Positions 50,226-59,037 of a stretch of 64,000 bases of DNA are shown piece after piece (the first letter of the stretch is position 1; each line of letters opens with the position of its first letter). The stretch lies in contig NZ_BAEO01000014.1 of the NCBI RefSeq assembly GCF_000314995.1, positions 40,979 to 104,978 of the forward strand, read 5' to 3'. The translations under genes were made by a program, and so were the position numbers. The notes under the pieces are model-generated. The model saw only the letters and a program-made list of their open reading frames with translations. It did not search any database and was not told where the DNA came from. This stretch comes from Paraglaciecola arctica BSs20135 (GTDB lineage Bacteria; Pseudomonadota; Gammaproteobacteria; Enterobacterales; Alteromonadaceae).

Positions 50226-52898
50226 TTAAAATTCGTAACTATAACTCACACCGAATGTAGTACCTATTTCACGTGTTCTAACCGCGACACCTGACTGAAG
50301 CACTTCTTGATTTGCACCCAATAAGTTTTTCACTTTAAATTTAACTTTAGTATTAAAGTCAGGATACCAAGTATAGATAGCATCTAAAGAATGAAATGGC
50401 TGTTCATAAGCATCGCCACGTCCACCTATACCAGATGCCAAGATACGTTCACCAAATACGTTATAAACTAAAGATCCACTATGCTCACCACCAGCTGAAT
50501 CATAGTTTAATTGTAAGTTAACCACATATTTAGAATGGCCATTCATACGTTTAACAGTATTTGTTAAATTACCAGCATCCGCAGCTTCAATGATGACTTC
50601 TGAATCACTTAAAGTAAGGTTACCAGAAGTAAAGAAGCCATCAGCAAGCCAATTCAAGCCATATAACCACTCAGTTTCGATGCCATATAGTTCAGCAGAA
50701 GTACCATTAGTGAATGAAGCTGTATAGCTTGAGTCGCCTACGGCAAGAACCGATTCAATAGGGTTAGCAATGTCTTTGTAGAATAAAGATACGGCTAAGT
50801 TGTCACCATTATCGCCATACAACTCATAACGAGCATCATAGTTTTTCAATTGGCTTGATTCCAATGACAAGCTACCCGTTGTGCGGATATCTGTTAGCGG
50901 ATCAAAATAGCCGACTGGAACCACTTCACGTAAATCTGGACGAACCACAGTTTCACCATAACCAAAACGCAGCTGATAACCCTCTCCGCCTAAGTAGGTT
51001 AAACTCAATGCTGGGTATATATCGTCTTCATTAATGGTGCGATCTACAATGCGATCTTGGCTGTAAAAGTTTTCAATATCATCACGACTAAAAATTAAAC
51101 TTGATGTTTCAAGTGTCACCTGTTGAAAAGATTCAAAACGTAAACCACCACTAAAACGCCAGGAGTTATCATAAATAACATCGAATGCCCCATAGGCAGC
51201 TTGTATTTTCTGTGCGGCTAAATAATCATCAGCCTCAGGCGCTTCAGGTTCGTTAAATGACACCCATACTTCATTATTGTTAATAAAGTCATCAGTTAAA
51301 TATGAACTTAAATCCAAAATACCGTCATTAGTATCGTTAACCGTGATACCGGCACCATTATTATTCACAAAGAAACTGGAGGTGGTGTAATAGCGGGCTC
51401 TATCCATGTAATCCCAACCACTTTTTAATTCAACTTCAAACTTACCCGTGCTGATGGGTAAAGTTAAGTTACCACCCCATGACTTCATAAAGTCACGCAT
51501 CTCAACAAATTGATAATTAGCGGTACCATTACCACCGTTAATAGCACTATTTTGATATTCGTTATTTGCATAACTATCAGAGAAACTATAAGTGACATCT
51601 AGTGGAATATCAGTATGAACTTCTGACTCTGTATATTGCCAATCTGCGCCAAGTCCCCACCAATCCAGAAAAGTGTGCCTGCCTTTAAATTGGTCAATTT
51701 CTAACTCACGCTCTTCAAAAGTAAATTGATGTTCCCTATCAGCTTTGTCATCAACACTGATTGTGATCCCTTGGCTAGGGTTTTGGTTAATACCAATATC
51801 AGTTTCATCTTCATTATCTTGAATATAAATTTTACTGTAACTCACTTCATGAGTATCCAGACGATAACCTAAAGTGAAAAGTCCATTTAGCCGTTCATTC
51901 TCTGTTGTCACTTTAGAATCTGTAAAACTGTCGTAACAACTGTTATTGACATCATCACTTGACTCAAATGACGTTGCACAATCATCTGTTTTATTGGCAC
52001 TCACCACAGCATTAGTACGTTCTGCGTAATTCCATTTATTATCATAAGCCACAGACGCCAAGAAGCCGAATGTTCCACCTAACCATTGTTCATCGTAAGA
52101 ATTACCAATACCGCCTTGAAATGAATAATTAGGCGATAACGATCCATCTTTTAAGGTCATATTACGTGGCAAACTTTTTAACAACTCTTGATTCGTTGTA
52201 AAGGCTTGCTGAAAAGCAGTGGCATTATCTGTATCAGTTAAACCATGTTTTTCGATAATATTACGAAAAGAGAAATCACCTCGATAGTGAACAATAGCGC
52301 TCTCTAATTCATCAGGAAGTCCACTATCGTTTTTATCATAGGTAAACCCAGTTGAATTATTTGAGTTCCCCTCGATACCCAGTTGAAATCCTGCAACAAA
52401 CTCTGAAGGCAGTGATTTAGTTCGAATATCAACACTACCACCACCAAATGCAGCTGGCATATTAGGTGAAAAAACTTTCTGTACCGATAAACTTTCAATG
52501 ACATTAGTTGGAAAAATATCCAACGGAATAACATTACGGGTTAAATCTGGGCTAGGAATACTAGCGCCATTTAAACGAGCACTAGAATAACGCTCACCTA
52601 AACCTCGTACATATATAAATTTGCCATCAACCAAGGTCAAACCTGTCACACGACGCAAGGCCGATGCAGCATCACTATCACCCGTGCGGGCAATTTGTTC
52701 TGAACCAAGTATATCAGCGACGAAAGCTTGGTTTTTACGCTCTGCGATTACCGCTGCAGCAGTACCCTGAAGGCGATTACCAGTAGTTACCACTTCATCA
52801 ATTACATTATCTTGCTCCTGGGCATATATAGCTCCCGAAACAAGACTTAATGCCACTGCTAACGAGATTTTACTCGTGCTGTATTGAGTCTTCATCAT
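50226..52898 (-). CDS. TonB-dependent receptor paired with a beta-helix-like lipoprotein
   Basis: An 890-residue receptor: signal peptide ending at YA-Q, a TonB-box-like segment (NVIDEVVTTGNR), the plug domain (SDAASALRRVTGLTLVDGKF, IYVRGLGERYSSARLNGA, AAFGGGSVDIRTKSLP) and a C-terminal beta-barrel ending FGVSYSYEF. It differs clearly from the receptor at 5153. It lies between the TonB2 operon and a lipoprotein gene that carries a Pho box; a terminator-like hairpin separates it from the lipoprotein, so its own expression may be partial readthrough. Import of a phosphorus-containing compound is a reasonable inference; the ligand is unknown. Confidence 0.9.
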   Translation of the reverse strand: MMKTQYSTSKISLAVALSLVSGAIYAQEQDNVIDEVVTTGNRLQGTAAAVIAERKNQAFVADILGSEQIARTGDSDAASALRRVTGLTLVDGKFIYVRGLGERYSSARLNGASIPSPDLTRNVIPLDIFPTNVIESLSVQKVFSPNMPAAFGGGSVDIRTKSLPSEFVAGFQLGIEGNSNNSTGFTYDKNDSGLPDELESAIVHYRGDFSFRNIIEKHGLTDTDNATAFQQAFTTNQELLKSLPRNMTLKDGSLSPNYSFQGGIGNSYDEQWLGGTFGFLASVAYDNKWNYAERTNAVVSANKTDDCATSFESSDDVNNSCYDSFTDSKVTTENERLNGLFTLGYRLDTHEVSYSKIYIQDNEDETDIGINQNPSQGITISVDDKADREHQFTFEERELEIDQFKGRHTFLDWWGLGADWQYTESEVHTDIPLDVTYSFSDSYANNEYQNSAINGGNGTANYQFVEMRDFMKSWGGNLTLPISTGKFEVELKSGWDYMDRARYYTTSSFFVNNNGAGITVNDTNDGILDLSSYLTDDFINNNEVWVSFNEPEAPEADDYLAAQKIQAAYGAFDVIYDNSWRFSGGLRFESFQQVTLETSSLIFSRDDIENFYSQDRIVDRTINEDDIYPALSLTYLGGEGYQLRFGYGETVVRPDLREVVPVGYFDPLTDIRTTGSLSLESSQLKNYDARYELYGDNGDNLAVSLFYKDIANPIESVLAVGDSSYTASFTNGTSAELYGIETEWLYGLNWLADGFFTSGNLTLSDSEVIIEAADAGNLTNTVKRMNGHSKYVVNLQLNYDSAGGEHSGSLVYNVFGERILASGIGGRGDAYEQPFHSLDAIYTWYPDFNTKVKFKVKNLLGANQEVLQSGVAVRTREIGTTFGVSYSYEF

Positions 52899-52920
52899 TT
52901 ATCCCACACTTCAAATGAAC

Positions 52921-52951
52921 AAAAAGGCGTAACTAGGTACCTAGCACGCCT
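52921..52951 (-). terminator. Terminator or attenuator between lipoprotein and receptor genes
   Basis: aggcgt (52925-52930) pairs with acgcct (52946-52951), enclosing the palindrome ctaggtacctag (52933-52944). A run of five A on the left becomes a T-run on the minus strand. The hairpin sits in the 75-base gap between two same-strand genes and probably lowers receptor expression relative to the lipoprotein. Confidence 0.7.
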
Positions 52952-52973
52952 ATACCTTTGTCAATTAAACGAC

Positions 52974-54572
52974 TTATAGTTCGTTTGCAATGGCATTGTC
53001 ATAGGCATCTTTGGCCCAGTCGTACCAGTCACTTGAAGTATCTGTAGGACTTACCGCCCCGATGAAATCGACACTTTCAAAAAAGCTCGCATCGATAGTG
53101 GTTACATCAAACGGCGTTTTAAGATCTGCGATAGTGGCAAAACCGTTACTTGCTAACACATCTGCGTCACCACCTAAAATGCTGTTGTTATCTTCAGCAG
53201 TATCAGTTAACCAGTTAGTATAGGTTGTAGCGCCTACAGTCTCTGACTTAGCAAGTACCGCACAAGCAGCAACAGAGTTTTTCATAGACACAGCGCCATC
53301 AACTACTACTTGTTCAGCATCACCCGAATTTTCGAAACAGTGCGTTTGAGTCGCGGTAGTTTTAACCAATACAGTGTTGTACCAAGTGGCAGAGATAAAA
53401 TCGTCTAATTTAATAGCAACAGAAGGGTTACCGTCACGAACTGACTCTTCGTCAATTGTTATCACTGTAACGTTAGCAATTTGAGGTGCAGAAGGAGCAA
53501 CGTTATTGTCTTTTACTTTAGTACCGTCAGACTCAAAACCACCGTTCCCCATATTGATAGTGTTGCCCGCAGCGTTAACAACAGTGCCATGCTTGATAAG
53601 AATAAACTGAGCATTACCTTTCCAACCAGCATCAATATCGATACTGTCGTCTTGGGTATCAGTTACGACTATGTGCTTAAGGTTTACAGCACCACCAAAC
53701 AATTCAACACCATCATCATATCCGGCATAGATGTCTACGTAGTCAATAGTTGTTCCAGATCCAACAGCAAACAAACTAAGAGAATTCAAGTCGTTACCTT
53801 CTTCTGCACCCGCTGGCAAACCACCTGCATAATGGATCTTAACGAATTTTAAGGTACCACTGTTATCAGTATTGTCGTTGCCACCGTAATAAGTCACAGC
53901 GCCTTCACTTTCAGCATTACAGGTTACTGCTGCACGCTCAGCATCAGAACATTGATCAGTAATACCAAATCCGTCAATCATAATGCCACCCCAGTCTTGA
54001 GGTTGAGCATCCGCAACCTTAAGGCTTGCAATTGCATTGGCTGAAGTGAATATAATTGGATTGCTATAGGTACCCACAGCCTCGATATTTGCGCCACGGT
54101 TAATTTGCACTCGTGATGATGAATCATCAAAGGCGAGAGTTGCACCAGCTTCAATTTCAACAGTTGGGCCTTCTGTAACAAGTACACAGCTATCTGATGT
54201 ATTACAGTTTTCACCTACAACTAACGAACTTTTAAAGAAGTGAGCACCACCATTATCAAGTTTTGCTAATGTGATATCTGTCGTTAACGGGCTCGCAGGG
54301 CTAACAAAGTCTTTGCTATATTCACAATTACCATCTGTGTATTCACCTTGAACTTCAACACCACTTGTCTCATATGAAGCACAAGGATTTTCAGTAGTAG
54401 TCCCATCACCCGTGCCTGTATCATTACCTTCATTGGTAGTATTGGTAGTGTTATTACTATTATTAGTACTAGTGTCATTAACAGTAGGGGTAATATTGAT
54501 GTCTCCACCACAACCAGCCAAAACTAATGCTGTTACGATTGCACTAGCTTTAAAAATATTATTAAGATCCAT
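52974..54572 (-). CDS. Secreted lipoprotein, probable parallel beta-helix
   Basis: Start set at ATG 54572, with GGAGAG just upstream; the in-frame TTG at 54584 overlaps that ribosome-binding site. The 532-residue protein has a lipobox (LVLAGCGGD), a Thr/Asn-rich linker (about 25-60), and repeated short segments such as VEIEAGATLAFDDSSSRVQI, GTTIDYVDIYAGYDDGVEL and DDSIDIDAGWKGNAQFILI, which suggest a right-handed beta-helix. Family not named. It precedes a TonB-dependent receptor and has a Pho box, so it is likely a surface partner that binds or processes the receptor's substrate. Confidence 0.8.
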   Translation of the reverse strand: MDLNNIFKASAIVTALVLAGCGGDINITPTVNDTSTNNSNNTTNTTNEGNDTGTGDGTTTENPCASYETSGVEVQGEYTDGNCEYSKDFVSPASPLTTDITLAKLDNGGAHFFKSSLVVGENCNTSDSCVLVTEGPTVEIEAGATLAFDDSSSRVQINRGANIEAVGTYSNPIIFTSANAIASLKVADAQPQDWGGIMIDGFGITDQCSDAERAAVTCNAESEGAVTYYGGNDNTDNSGTLKFVKIHYAGGLPAGAEEGNDLNSLSLFAVGSGTTIDYVDIYAGYDDGVELFGGAVNLKHIVVTDTQDDSIDIDAGWKGNAQFILIKHGTVVNAAGNTINMGNGGFESDGTKVKDNNVAPSAPQIANVTVITIDEESVRDGNPSVAIKLDDFISATWYNTVLVKTTATQTHCFENSGDAEQVVVDGAVSMKNSVAACAVLAKSETVGATTYTNWLTDTAEDNNSILGGDADVLASNGFATIADLKTPFDVTTIDASFFESVDFIGAVSPTDTSSDWYDWAKDAYDNAIANEL

Positions 54573-54636
54573 TGTGCTCTCCAAATGCGAGTAATTTTAT
54601 AAGAATTAAAAAACGCGAGAAGAGTAACCAAGCAGC

Positions 54637-54654
54637 ATGACAGTTTTGTTACAT
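54637..54654 (-). promoter_or_regulatory. Pho box upstream of the beta-helix-like lipoprotein
   Basis: On the minus strand: ATGTAAC (54648-54654), four bases, CTGTCAT (54637-54643). The two half-sites are 11 bases apart, in the same orientation as the gene, and 65 bases before its ATG. Confidence 0.65.
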
Positions 54655-54734
54655 CAAAAAGATGTCACAAAAGTTTAATATTTGGCTTGGATTATTCAAT
54701 ACAAACCATTGTTTCCATTTACTGAAATTCAGAC

Positions 54735-54761
54735 AAAAAAAGGCCAGCTAATTTAGCTGGC
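54735..54761 (-). terminator. Terminator of the porin gene
   Basis: gccagcta (54743-54750), loop att, tagctggc (54754-54761), preceded on the plus strand by a run of seven A, a T-run on the minus strand. It lies 75 bases after the porin stop. Confidence 0.88.
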
Positions 54762-54835
54762 ACAAAACCATCATTTTATTTTGAGAGCAAACAATCTATA
54801 TAGAGGTAAATACAGAGCAATCATCCCTATTAAGA

Positions 54836-55744
54836 TTAGAATTTATGTTCAAGTCCTACCGCCAACCAAGAGCTATCATCACTTTCTTGCAAACTTCTAG
54901 TTGAGGCCCATGCAAAAGCCTTAGTTGACTTACCTAATTTATAATCCACTCCAACAGAAGCACTGTCGTTGTTTCCCGCGGCTTGGAACTGACCTTTCAA
55001 TTCAAGCTTACCCATACTGTATGCCACACTCACCATGGCACCATCTTTAGAAAGGCCCGTTGCAACAGATTCTTGACTATGCAAAATAGCCCCTAGTTTT
55101 AAGTTTCCAAATCTAGTCTGAACTGAAACACGCTGAGTGTCGTAACCATTCATATCAAAATCAGCGGCTACTGCAGCATACCATTGGTTTTTCTTAAGAT
55201 TTTTATCACCGTAAACAACAGAAAAAGACTGTGCATCATTTGCTTCTAATTCATCTTGAGCCACATACGATACGCCCAAAGTAAATCCTTTGAACTCGGG
55301 AGAAAAATAAGTAATTGAATCCCCCATTCGATTCTCACCTTGCCACAACCCTTTTAAGTCAGCTTCATAGTCATTAAATTGATCAATCTTACCTTGGGAC
55401 TGTTTTAACACAGTATCATTTCTGCCAAGTAAAACAGTCCCAAAGTCTCCCCTGAGTCCAACATATTGGTTACGGGCTTTAAAGTTTTCTGAACCAGACT
55501 CATCGGTGTAGTCAACTTGCCACTCGGCAACATAAAGTACTTCCAATTCATTATCTAATTCAAGATTACCCCTAACTCCTAGTCGAGAATTATTACTTTT
55601 TAACTCTGAGATGTGCCCGTCACCTTCATCTGATGACTGAGCCGAAACATTCACTTTTCCATAAAGCGTAATTGGATCAGCTGCACTAGCCGCCGACAAA
55701 CTACATGCAATCAAAATAACCAACAATTTTTTACCACATTTCAT
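54836..55744 (-). CDS. Gram-negative porin, phosphate-regulated
   Basis: A 302-residue outer-membrane porin with a signal peptide ending SAASA-A and a start typical of general porins (DPITLYGKVNVSAQSSDEGD), then SRLGVRGNLELDNELEVLYV, NQYVGLRGDFGTVLLGRNDT and a C-terminal LAVGLEHKF with final Phe, the insertion signal. It is monocistronic. A three-repeat Pho box 86 bases upstream marks it as a phosphate-starvation porin, analogous in role to PhoE of enterics, although closeness to PhoE itself is not claimed. Confidence 0.9.
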   Translation of the reverse strand: MKCGKKLLVILIACSLSAASAADPITLYGKVNVSAQSSDEGDGHISELKSNNSRLGVRGNLELDNELEVLYVAEWQVDYTDESGSENFKARNQYVGLRGDFGTVLLGRNDTVLKQSQGKIDQFNDYEADLKGLWQGENRMGDSITYFSPEFKGFTLGVSYVAQDELEANDAQSFSVVYGDKNLKKNQWYAAVAADFDMNGYDTQRVSVQTRFGNLKLGAILHSQESVATGLSKDGAMVSVAYSMGKLELKGQFQAAGNNDSASVGVDYKLGKSTKAFAWASTRSLQESDDSSWLAVGLEHKF

Positions 55745-55829
55745 AGTTTATATTCTCTATTAACAAAGATTATCCAAGTTAAACGCCTAACTCTATGATG
55801 AACTGCGCTTTAGCTTTAGTTTAAGTTTT

Positions 55830-55858
55830 ATGACAGTTTTATGACAGCGTTATAACAG
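55830..55858 (-). promoter_or_regulatory. Three-repeat Pho box upstream of the porin
   Basis: On the minus strand: CTGTTAT (55852-55858), CTGTCAT (55841-55847), CTGTCAT (55830-55836), each 11 bases apart. Two are perfect half-sites and the third differs at one base. This is the clearest PhoB site in the window, 86 bases before the porin ATG. Confidence 0.87.
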
Positions 55859-55970
55859 TTTTATACACAAAAACAACATTAGAGAATTAATATGCCACAT
55901 TTGTGTTGATTCAAAATGCCAGAATGATTTGATAAATTTGCGCAGGGGGTGAATTTGAGTACAGGAATGG

Positions 55971-56120
55971 CAATCCCATTAAAGAAGTGTTCACTCAGAA
56001 AGCCCTAGCCGATTTTGGGCAAGGCGTCGCTGCGCAGCAATGGCAATCCTCTTTCAAGCAGCGAGAACGCAGTACAAAATCGACAGGGACTTCCCCGAAG
56101 GGCAAGGTTTAATGGAATTG
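55971..56120. mobile_element. MITE-like element with terminal inverted repeats
   Basis: caatcccattaaa (55971-55983) and tttaatggaattg (56108-56120) are inverted with 12 of 13 matches and border about 150 bases without a gene. The segment aatggcaatcc at 55966-55976 also repeats at 56039-56049. A non-autonomous element with this type of ends is common in Alteromonadales. It lies between the porin's Pho box and the terminator of the Pit gene. Confidence 0.5.
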
Positions 56121-56163
56121 GTATAAAATTTCAGGAGTGGAACTGGTTGCGTTTTTTTTCCAT

Positions 56164-56198
56164 AAAAAAAGCCAGTTAGCTAAGCTACTGGCTTTTTT
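56164..56198 (-). terminator. Terminator of the Pit gene
   Basis: agccagt (56170-56176) pairs with actggct (56187-56193), with A-run on the left and T-run on the right; it works in both directions. It lies 23 bases after the Pit stop. Confidence 0.85.
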
Positions 56199-56220
56199 AG
56201 TTTATTTGTAATTTTAGTAT

Positions 56221-57489
56221 TTATGGAGCAAAAATGCCTTTGATCATAAAGAAGAATACTATAGATAAACCAGCACCTGCTGGCAGTGTTATTACCCAAG
56301 AAACCACAATATTTCTGACTACACCTAAGTTAATTGCCGCTATGCCTCTAGCCATACCTACACCTAATACAGCCCCTACTAAGGTTTGCGTAGTTGAAAT
56401 AGGTAACCCAGAACCTGATGCAATAACAACAGTACAAGCGGCTGCTAATTCAGCAGCAAACCCGCGGCTTGGGGTAAGGTGAGTAATGCCATTACCAATA
56501 GTTTTAATCACTCGATGACCAAACAATGCCAAACCAGCAACAATACCGACACCACCAAGGGGTAAAATCCACCAAGCTAACTGGGATTTTGCACCAATTT
56601 CACCACCACTTTCCACGATACTCACTACCGCAGCTAAAGGACCTATTGCATTGGCTACATCATTTGAGCCATGAGCAAAAGCCATACAACAAGCTGTCAC
56701 TATCATCAGCACAGCAAACACTTTTTCTACGTTAGCAAATTGTGTTGCTCTTTTAGCGTTTGGATCAATTTTTATACGCCTAACATACAGCCAACCAACG
56801 ATCCCGATAAACAGCGCGACACCAAAGGCAATCACAAAATCTTGACCATTTGGGATATGTAACCCAACGTGTTTTAGACCTTTTTTAATCGTCACCAAAG
56901 CCATAACAAAACCGGCAAGGGCCATATAAAAAGGCACATATTTTTTGGCGTTATCGAAAGGATTGTCGGTATCAAAAATAAGCTTTTGCGCAGATTGGAA
57001 TATCAGAAAAGCAATAAAACCAGATATCGCAGGGGTGATAATCCAACTACCTACAATGCCTCCGACTTTACCCCACTCTACTGCATCTGCACTAACACCT
57101 ACTGCGGCAAAGCCAACAATCGCACCAATAATGGAGTGAGTAGTCGATACCGGCCATCCAAGATAGGAGGCAAACGCCAACCAGATCCCAGCGGCAAATA
57201 ACGATGATATCATCCCAAAAACTAATAGTTCTGGGGAGTCGATGAAAAATGCCGAATCAATAATGCCTTTGCGAATTGTCGAGGTCACTTCACCACCCGC
57301 CAAATACGCTCCAGCAAATTCAAATACCATGGCAATAAAAATAGCTTGTTTTATCGTCAACGCTTTGGAGCCAACCGAGGTCCCCATGGCATTGGCTACG
57401 TCATTGGCTCCTATGCCCCAAGCCATTAAGAAGCCAACCGAAGCGGCGACTACGATTAACACGAAGCCGTAATTGTTAATAATATCCAT
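56221..57489 (-). CDS. Pit-type inorganic phosphate transporter
   Basis: Start set at ATG 57489, with AAGAGA upstream; the longer frame to 57570 would overlap the DUF47 gene and add residues with no transporter character. The 422-residue protein has about eleven helices and both PiT signatures: GANDVANAMGTSVGSKALT and AHGSNDVANAIGPLAAV. PiT proteins import phosphate with protons or sodium. It is downstream of and coupled with the DUF47/PhoU-like gene. Confidence 0.92.
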   Translation of the reverse strand: MDIINNYGFVLIVVAASVGFLMAWGIGANDVANAMGTSVGSKALTIKQAIFIAMVFEFAGAYLAGGEVTSTIRKGIIDSAFFIDSPELLVFGMISSLFAAGIWLAFASYLGWPVSTTHSIIGAIVGFAAVGVSADAVEWGKVGGIVGSWIITPAISGFIAFLIFQSAQKLIFDTDNPFDNAKKYVPFYMALAGFVMALVTIKKGLKHVGLHIPNGQDFVIAFGVALFIGIVGWLYVRRIKIDPNAKRATQFANVEKVFAVLMIVTACCMAFAHGSNDVANAIGPLAAVVSIVESGGEIGAKSQLAWWILPLGGVGIVAGLALFGHRVIKTIGNGITHLTPSRGFAAELAAACTVVIASGSGLPISTTQTLVGAVLGVGMARGIAAINLGVVRNIVVSWVITLPAGAGLSIVFFFMIKGIFAP

Positions 57490-57500
57490 TATATGATCTC

Positions 57501-58178
57501 TTAGTTGGCTAACATCAATTCGAGGCGAGAACCGACTCGTTCGGAAATATCGGCCAACTCGCCGACCCAATCAATAATGCTATATAAAAACATCACGTCT
57601 ACCGGATTGAGATCTTTTTCGAGTGCCAACAATCCTCTTCTAAGACCAACTTGTAATTTATCAGTATCGTCTTCAATTTCGTCTAAGCGTTCAATCATGT
57701 CTTCAACAACACGTAATTCGCGGCCTCTAAAACCTGTTTCTAAAAGATCATCAAGTTCGTTAATCACTTTTTTGGCTTGATTGGTTGCGTCCAAACAACG
57801 CTTCAAATAGACCAAAAAAGACTCGTGAAGCTCTGCAGGAATAGCCAATTGACGACCTAAAATACGCCCAGAAATGTCTTTCGCTTTATTTGCAATTTTG
57901 TCTTGTTGTGTCAGTAGATCCAACACGTCTTGACGTTGAATTGGCATAAAGATCCCGACTGGTAAGCTAATTCGCAGTTCACGTTTTATCACATCAGCTT
58001 TTTTTTCCAACATTGAAATTTCTTTCTGTTGTTCTTGTGCAGTTTTCCAGTCTTGAGCATATACAGAAGCAAAAAAGGGTAATAAGCCTTGGCTGCATTT
58101 ATGTACAATATTGATATGGTCTTCTAGGGGTTTAAGCGGTGATTTTGCAAACACCCCCAAGAAAGAATTTATTGGCAT
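57501..58178 (-). CDS. DUF47/PhoU-like phosphate transport regulator
   Basis: A 225-residue all-helical protein with the DUF47 pattern (SPLKPLEDHINIVHKCSQGL, VFMPIQRQDVLDLL-like segment at about 85-98, DEIEDDTDKLQVGLRRGLLA). DUF47 proteins accompany Pit transporters and probably gate them, as PhoU does for PstSCAB. The Pit gene starts 11 bases after its stop. A weak Pho-box-like pair lies about 260 bases upstream (58436-58453, minus orientation). Confidence 0.9.
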   Translation of the reverse strand: MPINSFLGVFAKSPLKPLEDHINIVHKCSQGLLPFFASVYAQDWKTAQEQQKEISMLEKKADVIKRELRISLPVGIFMPIQRQDVLDLLTQQDKIANKAKDISGRILGRQLAIPAELHESFLVYLKRCLDATNQAKKVINELDDLLETGFRGRELRVVEDMIERLDEIEDDTDKLQVGLRRGLLALEKDLNPVDVMFLYSIIDWVGELADISERVGSRLELMLAN

Positions 58179-58221
58179 AACTTTTCTCTTCGATTTAAAA
58201 CATGGTTAACAATAGGCTATT

Positions 58222-58238
58222 TTGCGGATCCTCCGCAA
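58222..58238 (-). promoter_or_regulatory. Inverted repeat in the DUF47-Pit leader
   Basis: ttgcgga (58222-58228), loop tcc, tccgcaa (58232-58238): a perfect 7-base stem, 44 bases upstream of the DUF47 start. It could be an operator or a leader hairpin. Confidence 0.4.
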
Positions 58239-58435
58239 ATATAACCAACAATTATAAAACCACAGCAATAATATCAATTGAATGTGGCATTATGATTACA
58301 AAGAAAACTTTTTAACTTTTAAGCATTCACCATAACCGATATTCACTAATATTTACGGATCAAATAATACCTTACATACAAGATAGAATGTATTAGGCTA
58401 TTTAGTAGAGCATCGGGCTCTCTTCTTTTAACTTT

Positions 58436-58453
58436 ATTACAGATATGTGACAC
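58436..58453 (-). promoter_or_regulatory. Weak Pho-box-like site between DUF47-Pit and GcvR-like genes
   Basis: On the minus strand: GTGTCAC (58447-58453), four bases, CTGTAAT (58436-58442), 11 bases apart. It is oriented toward DUF47-Pit but about 260 bases away, and it overlaps the leader of the plus-strand GcvR-like gene. Tentative. Confidence 0.3.
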
Positions 58454-58457
58454 TTTT

Positions 58458-58961
58458 ATGAAACCCATAATATTTACTTTAGTTGGCAGCGACAAACCAG
58501 GATTAATTAGTGATTTAGCCAAAACGGTCTATGACATGGGAGGCAACTGGTTAGGTAGTAACTTTTCACACATGGCTGGACATTTCGCTGGATTTGTACA
58601 AGTCGATTTGCCCTTAGAAAAACATCAAGCACTTATTGAACGTTTATCACAGCACCCCGATCTAAAAATACACTTGTTACCTGGGATCACCGATATCCCT
58701 GCTGAGCCACAAAGTGTCATAATCGATATTATGGGCAATGATAAAACCGGTATTGTGCAAGAGTTAACGCAAATATTCAGTCAGTTTAACCTCAACATAG
58801 TCAAATTTGATTCCTGTCTTGAAAGTGCCCCTAATTGGGGTGGTGAGCTTTTTAAAGCTAAAGCCATCATTACTGTTGCAGCTGATTTTGACGTAGAAAT
58901 GTTAAGAGAGAAATTAGAAAGCGTCGCTAACGATTTAATGATTGATATCGAAATACAATAA
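58458..58961 (+). CDS. GcvR-like protein with two ACT domains
   Basis: A 167-residue protein with two ACT domains: the first at about 1-75 (IIFTLVGSDKPGLISDLAKT) and the second at about 85-165 (VIIDIMGNDKTGIVQELTQI). This is the layout of GcvR, the glycine-sensing accessory repressor of the glycine cleavage operon; related ACT proteins have other roles. No gcv genes are in this window, so the name is by family only. Confidence 0.78.
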   Translation: MKPIIFTLVGSDKPGLISDLAKTVYDMGGNWLGSNFSHMAGHFAGFVQVDLPLEKHQALIERLSQHPDLKIHLLPGITDIPAEPQSVIIDIMGNDKTGIVQELTQIFSQFNLNIVKFDSCLESAPNWGGELFKAKAIITVAADFDVEMLREKLESVANDLMIDIEIQ

Positions 58962-58973
58962 ACTAAATGACTG

Positions 58974-58991
58974 TTGTCATTAGATTGTCAT
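58974..58991 (+). promoter_or_regulatory. Pho box upstream of ppk-ppx
   Basis: TTGTCAT (58974-58980), taga, TTGTCAT (58985-58991): two identical half-sites 11 bases apart, in the same orientation as ppk and 46 bases before its ATG. Confidence 0.72.
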
Positions 58992-59037
58992 AATAGCAAT
59001 AGACGATTGCTAACATTAAATATGTTAAGAGCAATAT

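Noticed and set aside
57490..57570. Extended N-terminus of the Pit gene
   Set aside because: It overlaps the DUF47 gene and would put 27 charged residues before the first helix; ATG 57489 has its own ribosome-binding site.
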